DNA of 19,431 nucleotides from an uncultured Clostridium sp. (GCA_900556975.1 USQZ01000032.1:1-19431), one strand, 5' to 3'; numbered from the stretch's first letter, positions 1 through 7,579 are shown. Translations and numbers: made by a program. Notes: generated by a model from the sequence alone, not told the origin.

Positions 1-963
1 GACAAAGAAACTGGAGAAGAAATTGACGAACCAACAAATATTCCAGGACACGAAGGCGATGACTATACAACAGAATCTAAAGATGTACCAGGATATGACT
101 TAATCGAAGAACCAGAGAACAAAGATGGAACAATGACAGCTGATCCAGTAGATGTAATCTACTACTATAAGAGACCAGCAAAGGTTATAGTTAACTATTA
201 TGACATTGATACAAAAGAGAAGTTAGCAGATGAAATAGAAATCACTGGACATCAAAATGATGATTACACAACAGAGCAGAAAGATATTAAATACTATGAA
301 ATTGCTAAGATACCAGAGAATAAAGAAGGCAAGATGATAGTTACAGTAACAAAAGATGAAAACGGAAAAGAAATCGTAGATGATACAACATATGTAAATT
401 ACTACTACAGAAAATTAATCTTCAACTTGAGAGTCGATAAGACAATTGCAAGTGTAATTGTAAATGGTCAAGAAACAGTTATAAACGGAATATTAGGAAA
501 AGTTGAAGTACACAGAAAGAATATTTCAACAGCAAACGTAAAAGTAGTTTACAAGATAAAAGTAACAAACGACAGCGAGTTAATTGGTAAAGCAAATGTA
601 GTAGAAAATATTCCAAGCGGAATGACAATGAAATCAGACAACAATCCAGGTTGGATAATAAATGAAACTACAGCGAGCATTGAAACAGATGAAATCAAAC
701 CAGGAGAAAGCAGAGAATATCAAGTAGTTCTAGGATGGCAAAACGGTGATAGCAATGTTGGAACAAAAGAAAACATTGCAAGCATAATTACAGAAAATGA
801 AGCTGGATTTGAGGAAAAAGATAAATCTGATAATGAAAGCAAAGCAGATTTAATTGTAGCAGTTGGTACTGGTGAAATTCCATATGTTGCAATCGCAGGA
901 AGCATTCTATTGATAATGATTTCATTAACAGCAGGAATTTATGTGATTAAGAAAAAACATTAA
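1..963 (+). CDS. MucBP-repeat surface protein, C-terminal part (5' end outside window)
   Basis: Frame 1 is open from the first base, so this is the last 320 codons of a longer gene; the ATG at 133 is internal. The visible protein starts within one MucBP-type repeat (ending VIYYYKRP), continues with a second (VIVNYYDIDTKEK to YVNYYYRK), then a beta-rich domain of roughly 140 residues ending in an acidic stretch (EEKDKSDNESKAD), a GTGE tetrapeptide, one hydrophobic segment and the basic tail KKKH. It is co-linear with the C-terminus of the giant protein at 9165-16154 and very similar to it. MucBP repeats are known from Gram-positive adhesins that bind mucin or other host glycans; adhesion here is inference. 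The C-terminal segment should hold it at the membrane or serve as a divergent sorting signal. The structured repeat begins 13 bases after the stop. Confidence 0.85.
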   Translation, partial: DKETGEEIDEPTNIPGHEGDDYTTESKDVPGYDLIEEPENKDGTMTADPVDVIYYYKRPAKVIVNYYDIDTKEKLADEIEITGHQNDDYTTEQKDIKYYEIAKIPENKEGKMIVTVTKDENGKEIVDDTTYVNYYYRKLIFNLRVDKTIASVIVNGQETVINGILGKVEVHRKNISTANVKVVYKIKVTNDSELIGKANVVENIPSGMTMKSDNNPGWIINETTASIETDEIKPGESREYQVVLGWQNGDSNVGTKENIASIITENEAGFEEKDKSDNESKADLIVAVGTGEIPYVAIAGSILLIMISLTAGIYVIKKKH

Positions 964-975
964 TAATATAAATTA

Positions 976-1113
976 ATTATTGCAAAAGAAAGAACATTAT
1001 ATTTTATTTTCGAGTGACGCGCAGTTTGAAAGTTTTTCCCTAACCTGCTAAACAAAGTTTAGTGGGTGGGAAAATGTTTTAGCAAGGAACGAGAAAATAA
1101 ATATAATGTTCTT
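976..1113 (+). repeat. Structured dispersed element, copy 1
   Basis: A 138-base sequence that recurs at 19194-19330 with 11 substitutions and one single-base gap, counted by eye. The outer arms 990-1011 and 1093-1113 pair almost perfectly, with one bulged T. Inside, 1034-1040 pairs with 1068-1074, then 1043-1053 pairs with 1057-1067 around an AAA loop. Unpaired parts hold conserved strings GTGACGCGCAGTTTGAAAG and TTTTAGCAAGGAAC. The 3' arm runs into TTTT at 1112-1115, so it could also end transcription of the upstream surface gene. It may be an RNA element or a small non-autonomous mobile repeat; I know no family it matches. Confidence 0.8.
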
Positions 1114-1189
1114 TTAAGCTAATAAAAAAAATTAATATGTATTTTTCTTTATAGTTAATTATATGTCAAAAGATGTAATACGAAAATAA

Positions 1190-1218
1190 TTGACAATAAA
1201 AGGAAACCATAGTATAAC
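1190..1218 (+). promoter_or_regulatory. Orphan sigma-A-like promoter
   Basis: TTGACA at 1190-1195, a 17-base spacer, then TATAAC at 1213-1218. No open frame follows. A transcript starting near 1225 would meet the hairpin at 1239-1283 almost at once, giving an RNA of about 60 nt, or about 130 nt if it ended at the hairpin at 1315-1346. Confidence 0.5.
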
Positions 1219-1238
1219 TAATACAGTTATTTGAATAT

Positions 1239-1283
1239 AAAAAAATGGGCCAATAATTATAAGAATTATTGAGCCCATTTTTT
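1239..1283. terminator. Bidirectional intrinsic terminator hairpin
   Basis: Inverted repeat with core arms ATGGGC and GCCCAT extended by CAATAATT and AATTATTG, flanked by an A-run on the left and a T-run on the right. It can therefore stop transcription from either side. Confidence 0.75.
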
Positions 1284-1314
1284 ATGTAGTGTACCCAGCA
1301 TGGGCGCACTATGA

Positions 1315-1346
1315 AAATAGACTAGTCTTTTAAAACTAGTCTATTT
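1315..1346. terminator. Terminator-like perfect hairpin
   Basis: The 12-base arms AAATAGACTAGT and ACTAGTCTATTT are perfect complements around an 8-base loop. T-rich sequence follows on the plus strand (to about 1359) and TTTT on the minus strand, downstream of the hicB remnant. A smaller hairpin (GTAGTG, CCC-AGCAT-GGG, CACTAT) lies just before it at 1286-1312. Confidence 0.6.
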
Positions 1347-1412
1347 ATTCTCCTTTTTTAGGATAATAAACGCGATTTCTTTTCCTTTATATATTATATG
1401 ATAGAAAAAAAG

Positions 1413-1748
1413 TTAGTCAATACCTAATTTTTCCTTTAAAGCTTCTTGTAATACCTGAGAAAAGTTAATATTATTTCTTTCAGATAAGTAATTTAACCAT
1501 TCAGGTATAGATAATGTTTTTTTAATAGATTTATTATTAAATTTTTTTCGGTATTCATCCATATCAATACTTATAAATGAAACAAATTGATTATTTTTTA
1601 AGGGAATATTTAAAATATCTAATGTTGGTTGAGGAAAATTAGTTAAATCATCCAAATATAATCCCATAGCATCTTGAGCCATTAAATAAGCATTCTGTAT
1701 ACTGTCTCCAAAAGTGGAACAACCCTCAAGGTCAATAAAATCAACGTT
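1413..1748 (-). pseudogene. HicB-type antitoxin remnant lacking its N-terminus
   Basis: The minus frame is open from 1748 to the TAA at 1413-1415. It reads VDFIDLEGCSTFGDSIQNA, then MAQDAMGLYLDDL, and ends in a segment (SIPEWLNYLSERNNINFSQV) like the C-terminal DNA-binding part of HicB antitoxins. HicB proteins normally start with about 15 more residues before the FPDLPGC-like motif; here a TAA at 1749-1751 and no start codon stand in that place. The only internal ATG (1682) has no convincing ribosome binding site and would remove the first beta strands of the fold. No hicA toxin gene is found beside it. This looks like the decayed remainder of a hicAB locus. A shortened but expressed DNA-binding protein of 89 residues is possible but less likely. 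Confidence 0.65.
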
Positions 1749-1800
1749 TTAATACGTATGTCAATATTTTAATATGTAATTTATTACATTAATTAGCAGC

Positions 1801-1833
1801 AAAAAAGCAGTAGTTTATATCTACTGCTTTTTT
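1801..1833. terminator. Intrinsic terminator of the HD-GYP gene
   Basis: Perfect 13-base arms (AAAAAAGCAGTAG / CTACTGCTTTTTT) around a 7-base loop, immediately after the TAG stop of the minus-strand HD-GYP gene. A- and T-runs on both sides make it functional in either direction. Confidence 0.85.
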
Positions 1834-1834
1834 A

Positions 1835-2776
1835 CTATACTCTTAACTTCTTTATCTCTTTAATCTCCTGATACAACTGATCAATATGTTTCCTTCTATC
1901 AATATAAGATTCTTTATATTGATTTAAAACAGTTTCAAAATTATCAATTGTCTCACCATTTATTTTTCTTAAGTACATTTCAACACCTTGTTGATAATAC
2001 TCTTTTTTACTCTTAAAAGGTGTTGCTAAATATTTTTTATAATATTTTTCAGCATTATTTAAACGAGCAATTTCTTCCTTAACAAAGTCCAAATACTCAA
2101 TTCTAGCAGAAATCTCATACTCAGTATCATCAATAATAACCTTGAAAAGAGCCTTTAATATTTTTTTATCTATTTTACCTACAGAAGAATCCTTTATAAC
2201 ACCACGCATACCATCTTTAGGTTTTACTGGAGTAGCATTCTCAATTAATATTTTTAAAGTATCAACAGTACCAATATGTGTTTTATATTGCCTCTTAGAA
2301 GTAATAGCATCATACTCATCAGCAACACGAATGATTTGAGCTTCATAAGGTATGTCTTTTGCAACAAGACCTTGTGGGTAACCAGAGCCATTAAGTGCTT
2401 CATGGTGATAATATGGACCAGCAGCATAAGGACGCAATTTCAAATCCTTAATACACATATCATACCCAATTGTAGTATGAGTTTTCATTATTTCATATTC
2501 TTCATCTGTAAGCTTAGCTTGTTTTTGCAAAATAGAAGGAGGAATAAACAATTTGCCTAAATCATGAAGATATGCACAAATAGTACAATAAATTGTAAAT
2601 CCATCTTGCATATGCAAATACTCACACAAACGGCAAGTAATAGCAGCAACATTTTCACAATGCTTTCTTGTAAAAACATCAAGACTATCTAAACAAGCAA
2701 GCTGATATCTCATTGATGAATCTAGATTATATGATTTCAAAGATGTTCGGTCATAAAAATCGAATTCTTCTTTCAT
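1835..2776 (-). CDS. HD-GYP domain cyclic-di-GMP phosphodiesterase
   Basis: The 313-residue product is almost wholly an HD-GYP domain, the metal-dependent family that hydrolyses c-di-GMP to pGpG or GMP. All expected signatures are present: H39, the HD pair H71-D72 in HDLGKLFIP, H100, the HHE at 124-126 followed by GSGYP (130-134), and D153 in RVADEYD. Residues from about 190 on form a charged, mostly helical tail of unknown role. There is no transmembrane segment or sensor domain, so it should be cytosolic. The start at 2776 is chosen because AGGAGA lies six bases upstream; an in-frame ATG at 2818 has no such site. Two CxxC pairs (C48/C51 and C64/C67) sit in the helices before the HD motif, which is unusual. 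The gene is monocistronic and divergent from smc. Confidence 0.9.
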   Translation of the reverse strand: MKEEFDFYDRTSLKSYNLDSSMRYQLACLDSLDVFTRKHCENVAAITCRLCEYLHMQDGFTIYCTICAYLHDLGKLFIPPSILQKQAKLTDEEYEIMKTHTTIGYDMCIKDLKLRPYAAGPYYHHEALNGSGYPQGLVAKDIPYEAQIIRVADEYDAITSKRQYKTHIGTVDTLKILIENATPVKPKDGMRGVIKDSSVGKIDKKILKALFKVIIDDTEYEISARIEYLDFVKEEIARLNNAEKYYKKYLATPFKSKKEYYQQGVEMYLRKINGETIDNFETVLNQYKESYIDRRKHIDQLYQEIKEIKKLRV

Positions 2777-2839
2777 TCTTTTTCTCCTATCTTTAGTAAA
2801 TTTAAAATGTAATCTCAAAAAAGTCTACATCTAATTTAT

Positions 2840-2868
2840 ATAATATCTCTAAGAAATGATTTGGTCAA
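2840..2868 (-). promoter_or_regulatory. Promoter of the HD-GYP gene
   Basis: On the minus strand TTGACC (2868-2863), a 17-base spacer and TATTAT (2845-2840), placed 64 bases upstream of the chosen start codon. It is back-to-back with the smc promoter. Confidence 0.65.
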
Positions 2869-2878
2869 GGAAAAGTGC

Positions 2879-2907
2879 TTGATAAAATTTAAAAATTAAT
2901 ATATGAT
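2879..2907 (+). promoter_or_regulatory. Promoter of smc
   Basis: TTGATA (2879-2884), a 17-base spacer and TATGAT (2902-2907), about 50 bases before the smc start codon, which is preceded by AGAAGGAAG. Confidence 0.65.
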
Positions 2908-2957
2908 AAGTATGTGTAATTTTGGAGAAAAAATGTAATTAAGAGAAGGAAGATAAA

Positions 2958-5900
2958 ATGTATTTAAAAAAGTTAGAATTACAAGGATTTAAATCTTTTG
3001 CAGACAAAACAGTTTTGGAATTTATGCCTGGAATCACTACGGTTATAGGCCCTAACGGTTCTGGAAAAAGTAACATATCTGATGCAATTAGATGGGTACT
3101 TGGTGAGCAAAGTATGAAATCTCTTAGAGGATCAAAAACAGAAGACGTTATTTTTGCAGGAACTCAAAGCAGAAAATCAGTTGGATTTGCCGAAGTATCA
3201 ATGGTAATGGACAATTCAGATCAAAAATTACCAATAGAATATAATGAAGTAACAATAACAAGAAAAATTTACAGAAGTGGTGAATCAGGTTATTTTATAA
3301 ATAAAACACCATGTAGATTAAAAGATGTATTAGAACTATTTATGGATACAGGTATCGGAAAAGATGGATATTCAATAATAGGTCAAGGAAAAATTGATGA
3401 AATTTTAAGTAATAAATCTGATGAAAGAAGACATATATTTGAAGAAGCAGCTGGAATTGTAAAATACAGAGTAAGAAAAGCAGAATCTGAAAAGAAATTA
3501 GAACAAGCAAAATTAAATTTACTTAGAATAAATGACATTATTTCAGAAATCGAGACAAGCATAGAACCAACACGTATTCAAGCGGAAAAAGCTAAACAAT
3601 TTTTAAAATTAAGAGATGAATTAAAATCAATTGAAATAGGATTATTTATACACAATATAAATGATTACAAAAAAAGAATTGAAGAAGTTATAAATGATCA
3701 AGATATATACAATACGCAATTAGTTCGTGAAAACGAGAGATTATCTAACATTCAAGAAACAAAAGAAAAACTACGTGCAAGCTTAGATAATATAACAGAA
3801 CAAATTGAAAAAATGCAAAATTTAGGATTTGAAAATGATAAAAAGAAAGAGCAAATAAAAGCTGACATCAATTTGAATCTTGAAAAAATAAGCAATAACA
3901 ATAGCAACTTTGAAAGACTTGAAAAAGAAATCATTGAAAACGATGAAAGACTTAAAATTCTTGAAGAAGAAAAAAATCAGAAAAATAGTAAAAAAATTAA
4001 TTTAACAGAAAACAAAGAAAAATTTGCTAAAGAACTTGAAGAAAAAGAAGCAAGCTTAAAAGAATTAACTGACAAAATGTCTTCTAAAGAACTAGAAATG
4101 GAAACTAAAAAGAAAAAAGTAGAAGACAATACAGATGAAAAATATGAAATTTCAAACACAATCTCAACATTAGTAGCTAATGTTGAAAACTCAAAAGCAA
4201 GAAAAAAAGTAATTGAAGAAGAAATCAATTCAAACATATCAGAACTAGATTCTTCACGTATGACAAAGTCAGAAATTTCTCAAAAATTTGCTGAAATAGA
4301 GGCAAAAAGAGAGAAAATAAAAAACAACTTAAATGAAATAGAAAATAAGAGAAATGAAGCAGAATCCAAATTAAAAGATTATGATTTAAAAATCAATCAA
4401 GCAGAATCAGAAATGAGAATGAAAGACTCAAGACTAAAATTTCTTATTGAAACAGAAAAAGAAAAAGAAGGTTACATTAGAAGTGTAAAGGCAATATTGC
4501 AAGATTGTGAAAAAGATAGCTCATTAAAAAAAGGTGTACATGGTGTAATTGCTAATTTAGTTAGTGTTCCAAAAGAATATGAAGTTGCAATAGAAATGTG
4601 TTTAGGTCAAACAATGCAAAACATAGTTACAGACACAGAAGAAGATGCTAAAAAACTTGTAAATCATTTAAGAAAATTTAATTTAGGTAGAGCAAGTTTC
4701 TTGCCAATTAGCTCAGTTAAAGGAAAAAAATTAGATAAAATAAAAACTGAAAAAGGTGTTATAGGAATAGCATCAGATTTAGTAAAATTCGATAAAAAAT
4801 ATGAGCAGATTATATTAAGCCTATTAGGAAGAACATTAATTGTTGACAATATGGATAATGCAATTGCAATTGCAAGAAAAAATTCTTATGGATTCAGAAT
4901 TGTAACACTAGAAGGAGATGTTCTTAATCCATCAGGAGCAATTAGTGGTGGTAGTGTTTCTACAAAAACAGTTAACATCTTGGGAAGATCTAGGGAAATA
5001 GAGGATTTGAAGAAATATATAGCCAAATTGCAAGAAAAAATTGCTAATTTGAAGAAGGAAAAAGAAGATTACGAAAGTTCAATAGAAGATTTATTAGAAG
5101 AAGTTACAGCTTTAGATAATGAATTAAAAGATATTGAAATCGTGTATGCAACAGAAAAACAAAAGGTTATTTCAATTGAAGAAGCTGTTTCTAAAGTAGA
5201 GAAAAGACTTGAAAAATTACGTGAAGAGGACAAATCAATTGATGAACAATTAAACATAAACAAAGAAACACAAAAAGATTTAAATGATAAAATAGCAGAA
5301 TTAGACGAAGAAAATAATAGCTTAAATAAAGAGATTGAAGAATTTGCATCAAACAATAAAGAAACTCAAAGTCTTGTTGATGACTTAAATTTTGATATTA
5401 CAAACCTAAAAATTTCTGTATCATCATTTGATGAAAGTGAAGCTTCAATTGATGAAATTGTTGAAAGAATTAATAAAGATATTGAAAATATTAATATTTC
5501 AACAGCGAATAAACAAGATCAAAAAGAAAAAATTATTGAAGATAATAAGAAATTAGAATTAACAAATGAAGAATTAAATACACAAATTGAGAATTTAATT
5601 AAAGAAGTTTCAAATAGTGGTAACAAAGTTGAAGAATTAAAAAATGATAGAATAGCTAAAAACGCTAAATTAGAAGAAACAGAAGAAAACTTTACAGACC
5701 AAATGGAAAAGATTGATGGATTAAAAGAGCAAATTAATAAAGCAGATATTAAGAAGTCAAAATATGAAGTTGAACTTGAACAAATTATCTCAAAAATGTG
5801 GGAAGAATATGAAATTACTCCAAATGATCCAGGAGAATATCAAGAACCTAAGAACGTTGCCGAGGTTCAAAAACAGGTTAATGAATTGCGTAGCCAAATG

Positions 5901-6512
5901 AAAGAAATAGGCAGTGTTAACATAGATTCAATAGAAGAATATAAAAAATTAAAAGAACGTTATGATTTCATGAATGAACAACGTTTAGATTTAGAAACAA
6001 CAATGGCTAAATTAAGAAACGTTATTTCAGATATGACATCAGTTATGAAAAAGCAGTTTGAAGAAAGATTTAAAATTATTAATAAAAACTTTTCAGAAGT
6101 ATTTATTGAACTATTCGGTGGAGGTAGAGCAGAACTTAAGTTAACAGATGAAGAAAATATTTTGGAATCTGGAATAGAAATTGAAGTTCAACCACCAGGA
6201 AAGAAACTTCAAAATATGATGTTATTATCAGGTGGAGAAAGAGCTTTTACAGCAATTGCACTATTATTCGCAATTTTAAAGATAAATCCAGCACCATTCT
6301 GTGTGCTTGATGAGATTGAAGCTGCACTTGATGATGTTAATGTTTATCGTTTTGCTGAATATTTAAAGAAATTCGCACAAAACTCACAGTTCCTTGTAAT
6401 CACACACAGAAAAGGAACTATGGAAGCAGCAAATACTGTTTATGGTATTACAATGCAAGAAAACGGTATTTCAAAATTATTATCACTTGATTTAAAAGAA
6501 CAAAGAAAATAA
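2958..6512 (+). CDS. smc: Chromosome segregation protein SMC
   Basis: The 1184-residue product has the length and order of bacterial SMC, the ATPase that with ScpA and ScpB forms the condensin complex organising and separating chromosomes. Walker A GPNGSGKS is at residues 31-38, with a Q-loop region near SIIGQGKIDEIL. A long charged coiled-coil arm runs to about 520. The globular hinge spans about 525-666, including GAISGGS at its end. A second coiled-coil arm returns to the head, where the ABC signature LSGGE (about 1090) and Walker B FCVLDEIEAALDD (about 1114-1126) complete the ATPase. In many Firmicutes smc lies between rnc and ftsY; neither is next to it here, and it has its own promoter and a downstream hairpin. 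Nothing suggests loss of function. Confidence 0.97.
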   Translation: MYLKKLELQGFKSFADKTVLEFMPGITTVIGPNGSGKSNISDAIRWVLGEQSMKSLRGSKTEDVIFAGTQSRKSVGFAEVSMVMDNSDQKLPIEYNEVTITRKIYRSGESGYFINKTPCRLKDVLELFMDTGIGKDGYSIIGQGKIDEILSNKSDERRHIFEEAAGIVKYRVRKAESEKKLEQAKLNLLRINDIISEIETSIEPTRIQAEKAKQFLKLRDELKSIEIGLFIHNINDYKKRIEEVINDQDIYNTQLVRENERLSNIQETKEKLRASLDNITEQIEKMQNLGFENDKKKEQIKADINLNLEKISNNNSNFERLEKEIIENDERLKILEEEKNQKNSKKINLTENKEKFAKELEEKEASLKELTDKMSSKELEMETKKKKVEDNTDEKYEISNTISTLVANVENSKARKKVIEEEINSNISELDSSRMTKSEISQKFAEIEAKREKIKNNLNEIENKRNEAESKLKDYDLKINQAESEMRMKDSRLKFLIETEKEKEGYIRSVKAILQDCEKDSSLKKGVHGVIANLVSVPKEYEVAIEMCLGQTMQNIVTDTEEDAKKLVNHLRKFNLGRASFLPISSVKGKKLDKIKTEKGVIGIASDLVKFDKKYEQIILSLLGRTLIVDNMDNAIAIARKNSYGFRIVTLEGDVLNPSGAISGGSVSTKTVNILGRSREIEDLKKYIAKLQEKIANLKKEKEDYESSIEDLLEEVTALDNELKDIEIVYATEKQKVISIEEAVSKVEKRLEKLREEDKSIDEQLNINKETQKDLNDKIAELDEENNSLNKEIEEFASNNKETQSLVDDLNFDITNLKISVSSFDESEASIDEIVERINKDIENINISTANKQDQKEKIIEDNKKLELTNEELNTQIENLIKEVSNSGNKVEELKNDRIAKNAKLEETEENFTDQMEKIDGLKEQINKADIKKSKYEVELEQIISKMWEEYEITPNDPGEYQEPKNVAEVQKQVNELRSQMKEIGSVNIDSIEEYKKLKERYDFMNEQRLDLETTMAKLRNVISDMTSVMKKQFEERFKIINKNFSEVFIELFGGGRAELKLTDEENILESGIEIEVQPPGKKLQNMMLLSGGERAFTAIALLFAILKINPAPFCVLDEIEAALDDVNVYRFAEYLKKFAQNSQFLVITHRKGTMEAANTVYGITMQENGISKLLSLDLKEQRK

Positions 6513-6519
6513 TAAAGAA

Positions 6520-6541
6520 GGCAGGCTGTTTATAGCCTGCC
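6520..6541 (+). terminator. Hairpin after smc, probable terminator
   Basis: Perfect GC-rich arms GGCAGGCT / AGCCTGCC around a 6-base loop, eight bases past the smc stop. It is followed by ACTAAAATTGTTGTATT and lacks a clean T-run, so termination may be partial. Confidence 0.55.
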
Positions 6542-6659
6542 ACTAAAATTGTTGTATTATATAATAGAATTTAAAAGCAAGCAAAAGTATTTATAGTCTA
6601 TAAGCAGACATTATTAACACTTGCAATTTTAAAGCCCACATATTTATTTGCGTGTGGAA

Positions 6660-6700
6660 TTTATATAATAGGGAATTTGGAAAACTTTCATACTATATAA
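6660..6700. repeat. 41-base palindromic repeat, copy 1 (inverted)
   Basis: The reverse complement of this stretch matches 8771-8811 at 33 of 41 positions without gaps. The ends are inverted repeats (TTTATATAATAG and CTATATAA); the middle carries GGAAAACTTTC on this strand. It lies in the tatD leader and contains TATAAT at 6664-6669, which could act as the tatD -10 box, though no clear -35 box stands 17 bases before it. Confidence 0.6.
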
Positions 6701-6721
6701 AATAAATAGAAGGAGGATATT

Positions 6722-7489
6722 ATGAATTTTTTCGATTCACATGCACATTACAATGATGAGAGATTCATTAAAAATAGAGATGAACTAATTAAAAAAATGT
6801 ATAACGATGAAATAACTAACATCGTTTGTGCAGGATATAGTTTAAAATCTTCAGAAGATGCAATAAATTTCACAAAAAAATATCACCATATGTTCGCAAC
6901 TTGTGGAATTTCACCAAATGATATAAACGATAATGTGGAAAAAGAACTTGAAGAACTTGAAAAAATTGCTAAAGATCCTAAATGCGTAGCAATTGGAGAG
7001 ATTGGACTAGACTATCATTGGAATAAAGAAAATAAAGAATTGCAGAGAAAAATATTTATTGAGCAAATAAAAATGGCAGAGAGATTAGACTTGCCAATCG
7101 TAATTCATACTAGAGAAGCAGTAATGGATACAATCCAAATTTTAAAAGAACATTGTCCAAAAAATAAAGGAGTATTTCATTGTTGCCCACTAAATCAAGA
7201 ATTGATAAAGGAAGGATTAAAACTTGGATTTTATATATCTTTTAGTGGAAATGTAACATTTAAAAATGCAAAATCAACTGGTTGCATAGAGCTTGTGCCA
7301 ATGGATAGAATATTAATTGAGACAGATAGCCCTTACTTAGCGCCAGAACCACATAGAGGCGAAACAAATACATCATTATTTGTAAAATATGTAGCAATGA
7401 AAATAGCAGAAGTAAAAAATATTCCACTTGCTGATGTTGCTGAACTTACAAAAAATAATGCTAAAAGAATATTTAAAATTGAGGAATGA
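6722..7489 (+). CDS. TatD-family metal-dependent nuclease
   Basis: A 255-residue protein of normal length for the TatD family, TIM-barrel hydrolases that act as DNases or 3'-5' exonucleases and serve in DNA repair or degradation. Metal ligands are all visible: H7 and H9 in DSHAHYND, E93 in GEIGLDYHW, H129 in VIHTRE, H153 in VFHCC, and D202 in ETDSPYLAPEPHRG. No signal peptide, so it is cytosolic. The start is supported by AGGAGG six bases upstream. It ends in TGA, evidence for the standard code. In many Firmicutes a tatD homologue (yabD) lies near metG and rnmV; here it stands alone between smc and prfA, with a palindromic repeat in its leader. No clear terminator separates it from prfA, but prfA has its own promoter. 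Confidence 0.93.
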   Translation: MNFFDSHAHYNDERFIKNRDELIKKMYNDEITNIVCAGYSLKSSEDAINFTKKYHHMFATCGISPNDINDNVEKELEELEKIAKDPKCVAIGEIGLDYHWNKENKELQRKIFIEQIKMAERLDLPIVIHTREAVMDTIQILKEHCPKNKGVFHCCPLNQELIKEGLKLGFYISFSGNVTFKNAKSTGCIELVPMDRILIETDSPYLAPEPHRGETNTSLFVKYVAMKIAEVKNIPLADVAELTKNNAKRIFKIEE

Positions 7490-7579
7490 TATTAACATTA
7501 TAAATGGCAAAATTAAATTACCGTTTTTAGATAAATAAAAAGGCACAAAATTAAAATGATATCAATATAATTGAAACCC

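Noticed and set aside
133..963. ATG at 133 as the start of a complete small protein
   Set aside because: The frame is open to base 1, encodes the matching repeat upstream of 133, and no ribosome site precedes the ATG.
1286..1312. CCCAGCATGGGCGCAC resembling the 5' end of some group II introns
   Set aside because: No reverse transcriptase, no domain V sequence and no intron body follow; the stretch is only a short hairpin.
2777..2818. Upstream in-frame ATG giving a 327-residue HD-GYP protein
   Set aside because: No ribosome binding site precedes it, while AGGAGA stands at the right distance from the ATG at 2776.
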